Source: Streptomycetaceae bacterium (GTDB lineage: Bacteria; Actinomycetota; Actinomycetes; Nanopelagicales; Nanopelagicaceae). Taken from it: a DNA stretch of 5,665 nucleotides. The translations under genes and the position numbers were made by a program. Shown piece after piece: positions 4,704 to 5,665 of the stretch. Location: NCBI GenBank assembly GCA_027490415.1, contig JAIXYD010000206.1, positions 1 to 5,665 of the forward strand. Reading direction: 5' to 3'. The notes beneath the pieces are model-generated. The model made no database searches. It was given only the letters and a program-made list of their open reading frames with translations, and had not been told where the DNA came from. Position 1 is the first letter of the stretch. Every line of letters begins with the position of its first letter.

Positions 4704-5665
4704 ATGAGCGCACTCTTCTCCCCGCTAAAACTCCGCGACACCGAATTCCCTAACCGCGTATGGGTCTCACCTATGTGCCAATACATGGCCACCGATGGCC
4801 ACGTCGGCCCCTGGCACAGTGCACACCTTGGCGCACTCGCCACCGGCGCACCCGGCATGATCATGGTCGAAGCAACCGGAGTTACCCCACAAGGTCGCAT
4901 CTCTATCGGCTGTCCATCTATCGAAGATGACGCACACGCAATGAGTTTTAAACCAATGATCGACTTTGCACATTCACTCAATGTAAAAATGGGAATCCAA
5001 TTAGCCCACGCAGGTCGCAAAGCTTCCACCATGCGCCCATGGGATGACCACCGCATGGCATCTACTGAAGAAGGTGGATGGCAAGCAGTCTCATCATCTG
5101 CAACCGCATTCGAGGGCTACCCAATCCCCCGCGAATTAACCACAGCTGAAATAAAAGAGATCACCGAACACTTCGCCACTGCAGCAGCCCGCGCAGTAAA
5201 GGTCGGATTCGATGTCATCGAAATCCACGCCGCCCACGGATACCTGATGCACCAGTTCTATTCACCACTGATGAACCACCGCACCGATGAATATGGTGGC
5301 AGCTTTGAAAACCGCATCCGCTTCTTACTCGAAACAACAAAGGCAGTCCGCGCAGCAATCCCAACAACAACACCACTGATGGTACGAATCTCCGCCACCG
5401 ACTGGGCCGATAACGGATGGAACCTGATCGACTCTATAGAACTCTGCACTCAACTTAAAGCACTCGGAGTTGACCTCATCGATGTCTCATCAGGCGGCGC
5501 CATCCATAACGCCAAGATCGATGCCAAACCAAACTTCCAAGTCCCCTTCGCCTCAGCCATCCGCACCGAAGCCAACATCCCCACAGCCGCAGTCGGCCTC
5601 ATCACCGAACCCGAACAAGCCGAACACATCATCGCCACCGGCGAAGCAGATGCAGTCTTCTTAGC
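4704..5665 (+). CDS. Old Yellow Enzyme, YqjM/NamA-type ene-reductase (3' end missing)
   Basis: The 320 visible residues cover most of an FMN-binding TIM barrel. Marks of the YqjM-like class are C25 in VSPMCQY (the cysteine that tunes the flavin) with Y27 after it, Q99 in GIQLAHAGR, H175 and H178 in IHAAHGYL (substrate-binding pair), the YGGSFENRIRF block at 197-207 and R228 in MVRIS. The enzyme uses NAD(P)H to reduce activated C=C bonds of enones and similar compounds; the natural substrate is usually unknown. It is soluble and cytoplasmic, often a dimer or tetramer with a C-terminal arginine finger from a neighbour; that end is outside the window. Relatives are about 340-360 residues, so roughly 20-40 are missing. 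The start at 4704 is chosen for the TAAGAT box and because the family begins with this LFSPLKL segment. Confidence 0.95.
   Translation, partial: MSALFSPLKLRDTEFPNRVWVSPMCQYMATDGHVGPWHSAHLGALATGAPGMIMVEATGVTPQGRISIGCPSIEDDAHAMSFKPMIDFAHSLNVKMGIQLAHAGRKASTMRPWDDHRMASTEEGGWQAVSSSATAFEGYPIPRELTTAEIKEITEHFATAAARAVKVGFDVIEIHAAHGYLMHQFYSPLMNHRTDEYGGSFENRIRFLLETTKAVRAAIPTTTPLMVRISATDWADNGWNLIDSIELCTQLKALGVDLIDVSSGGAIHNAKIDAKPNFQVPFASAIRTEANIPTAAVGLITEPEQAEHIIATGEADAVFL

Noticed and set aside
4676..5056. Minus-strand open frames inside the Old Yellow Enzyme gene (also 5258-5449 and 5450-5638)
   Set aside because: They are shadows of the plus-strand gene, whose family motifs are clear.
1..5665. CRISPR array, insertion sequence or integron attC sites
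   Set aside because: No regularly spaced repeats, transposase or integrase frames, or attC-type paired boxes were found. The only repeated unit is the RNA pair, present twice.

Overview
The window looks like a bacterial chromosome segment of moderate GC, most likely from an actinobacterium, possibly one of the small-genome freshwater lineages. The evidence is several genes whose ATG sits about 6-7 nt after a -10-like box (leaderless starts), a tRNA-type gene without an encoded CCA end, and two coiled-coil NlpC/P60 cell-wall hydrolases of the RipA/PcsB layout. The lineage is an inference; the window holds no rRNA or other phylogenetic marker.

Layout. Positions 1-220 and 4429-4671 hold two copies of the same compact non-coding unit. 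Each has a tRNA-like gene on the minus strand (copy 1 cut by the window edge), a shared divergent promoter region of about 110 bp, and on the plus strand a short transcription unit of about 58 nt ending in a strong intrinsic terminator. Between the copies lie a small zinc-ribbon gene (355-525, +), a possible 58-residue protein (623-799, +), and a minus-strand gene set read from right to left: a small His-rich two-helix membrane protein (4306-3866), then NlpC/P60 hydrolase 1 (3820-2825), NlpC/P60 hydrolase 2 (2828-1620, ATGA overlap) and a secreted BNR/Asp-box propeller protein (1615-800). After copy 2 an Old Yellow Enzyme gene starts at 4704 (+) and runs off the right edge.

The most notable observation is in the non-coding units. 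The first 16-17 nt of each predicted small RNA, beginning at about +2 from an extended -10 box, are antisense to the anticodon arm of the tRNA-like gene in the same unit. The two units differ at five of 17 positions in the anticodon arm, and the small RNA carries the matching base at four of those five sites in both copies. The tRNA stem also stays paired through compensatory changes. The distance between target and antisense copy is exactly 152 bp in both units. The tRNA-like gene is itself odd: arginine-type body with A20 and G73, nominal anticodon GAC, U at position 37 and a six-nucleotide variable region. I read this as a divergent tRNA-like RNA / anti-anticodon small RNA pair, perhaps a regulatory or toxin-antitoxin-like RNA system. 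I know of no described system with this layout; the function is inference.

The minus-strand protein genes form a cell-envelope operon: two exported peptidoglycan peptidases, translationally coupled, followed by an exported propeller protein. Nothing in the sequence ties them to the RNA units except position.
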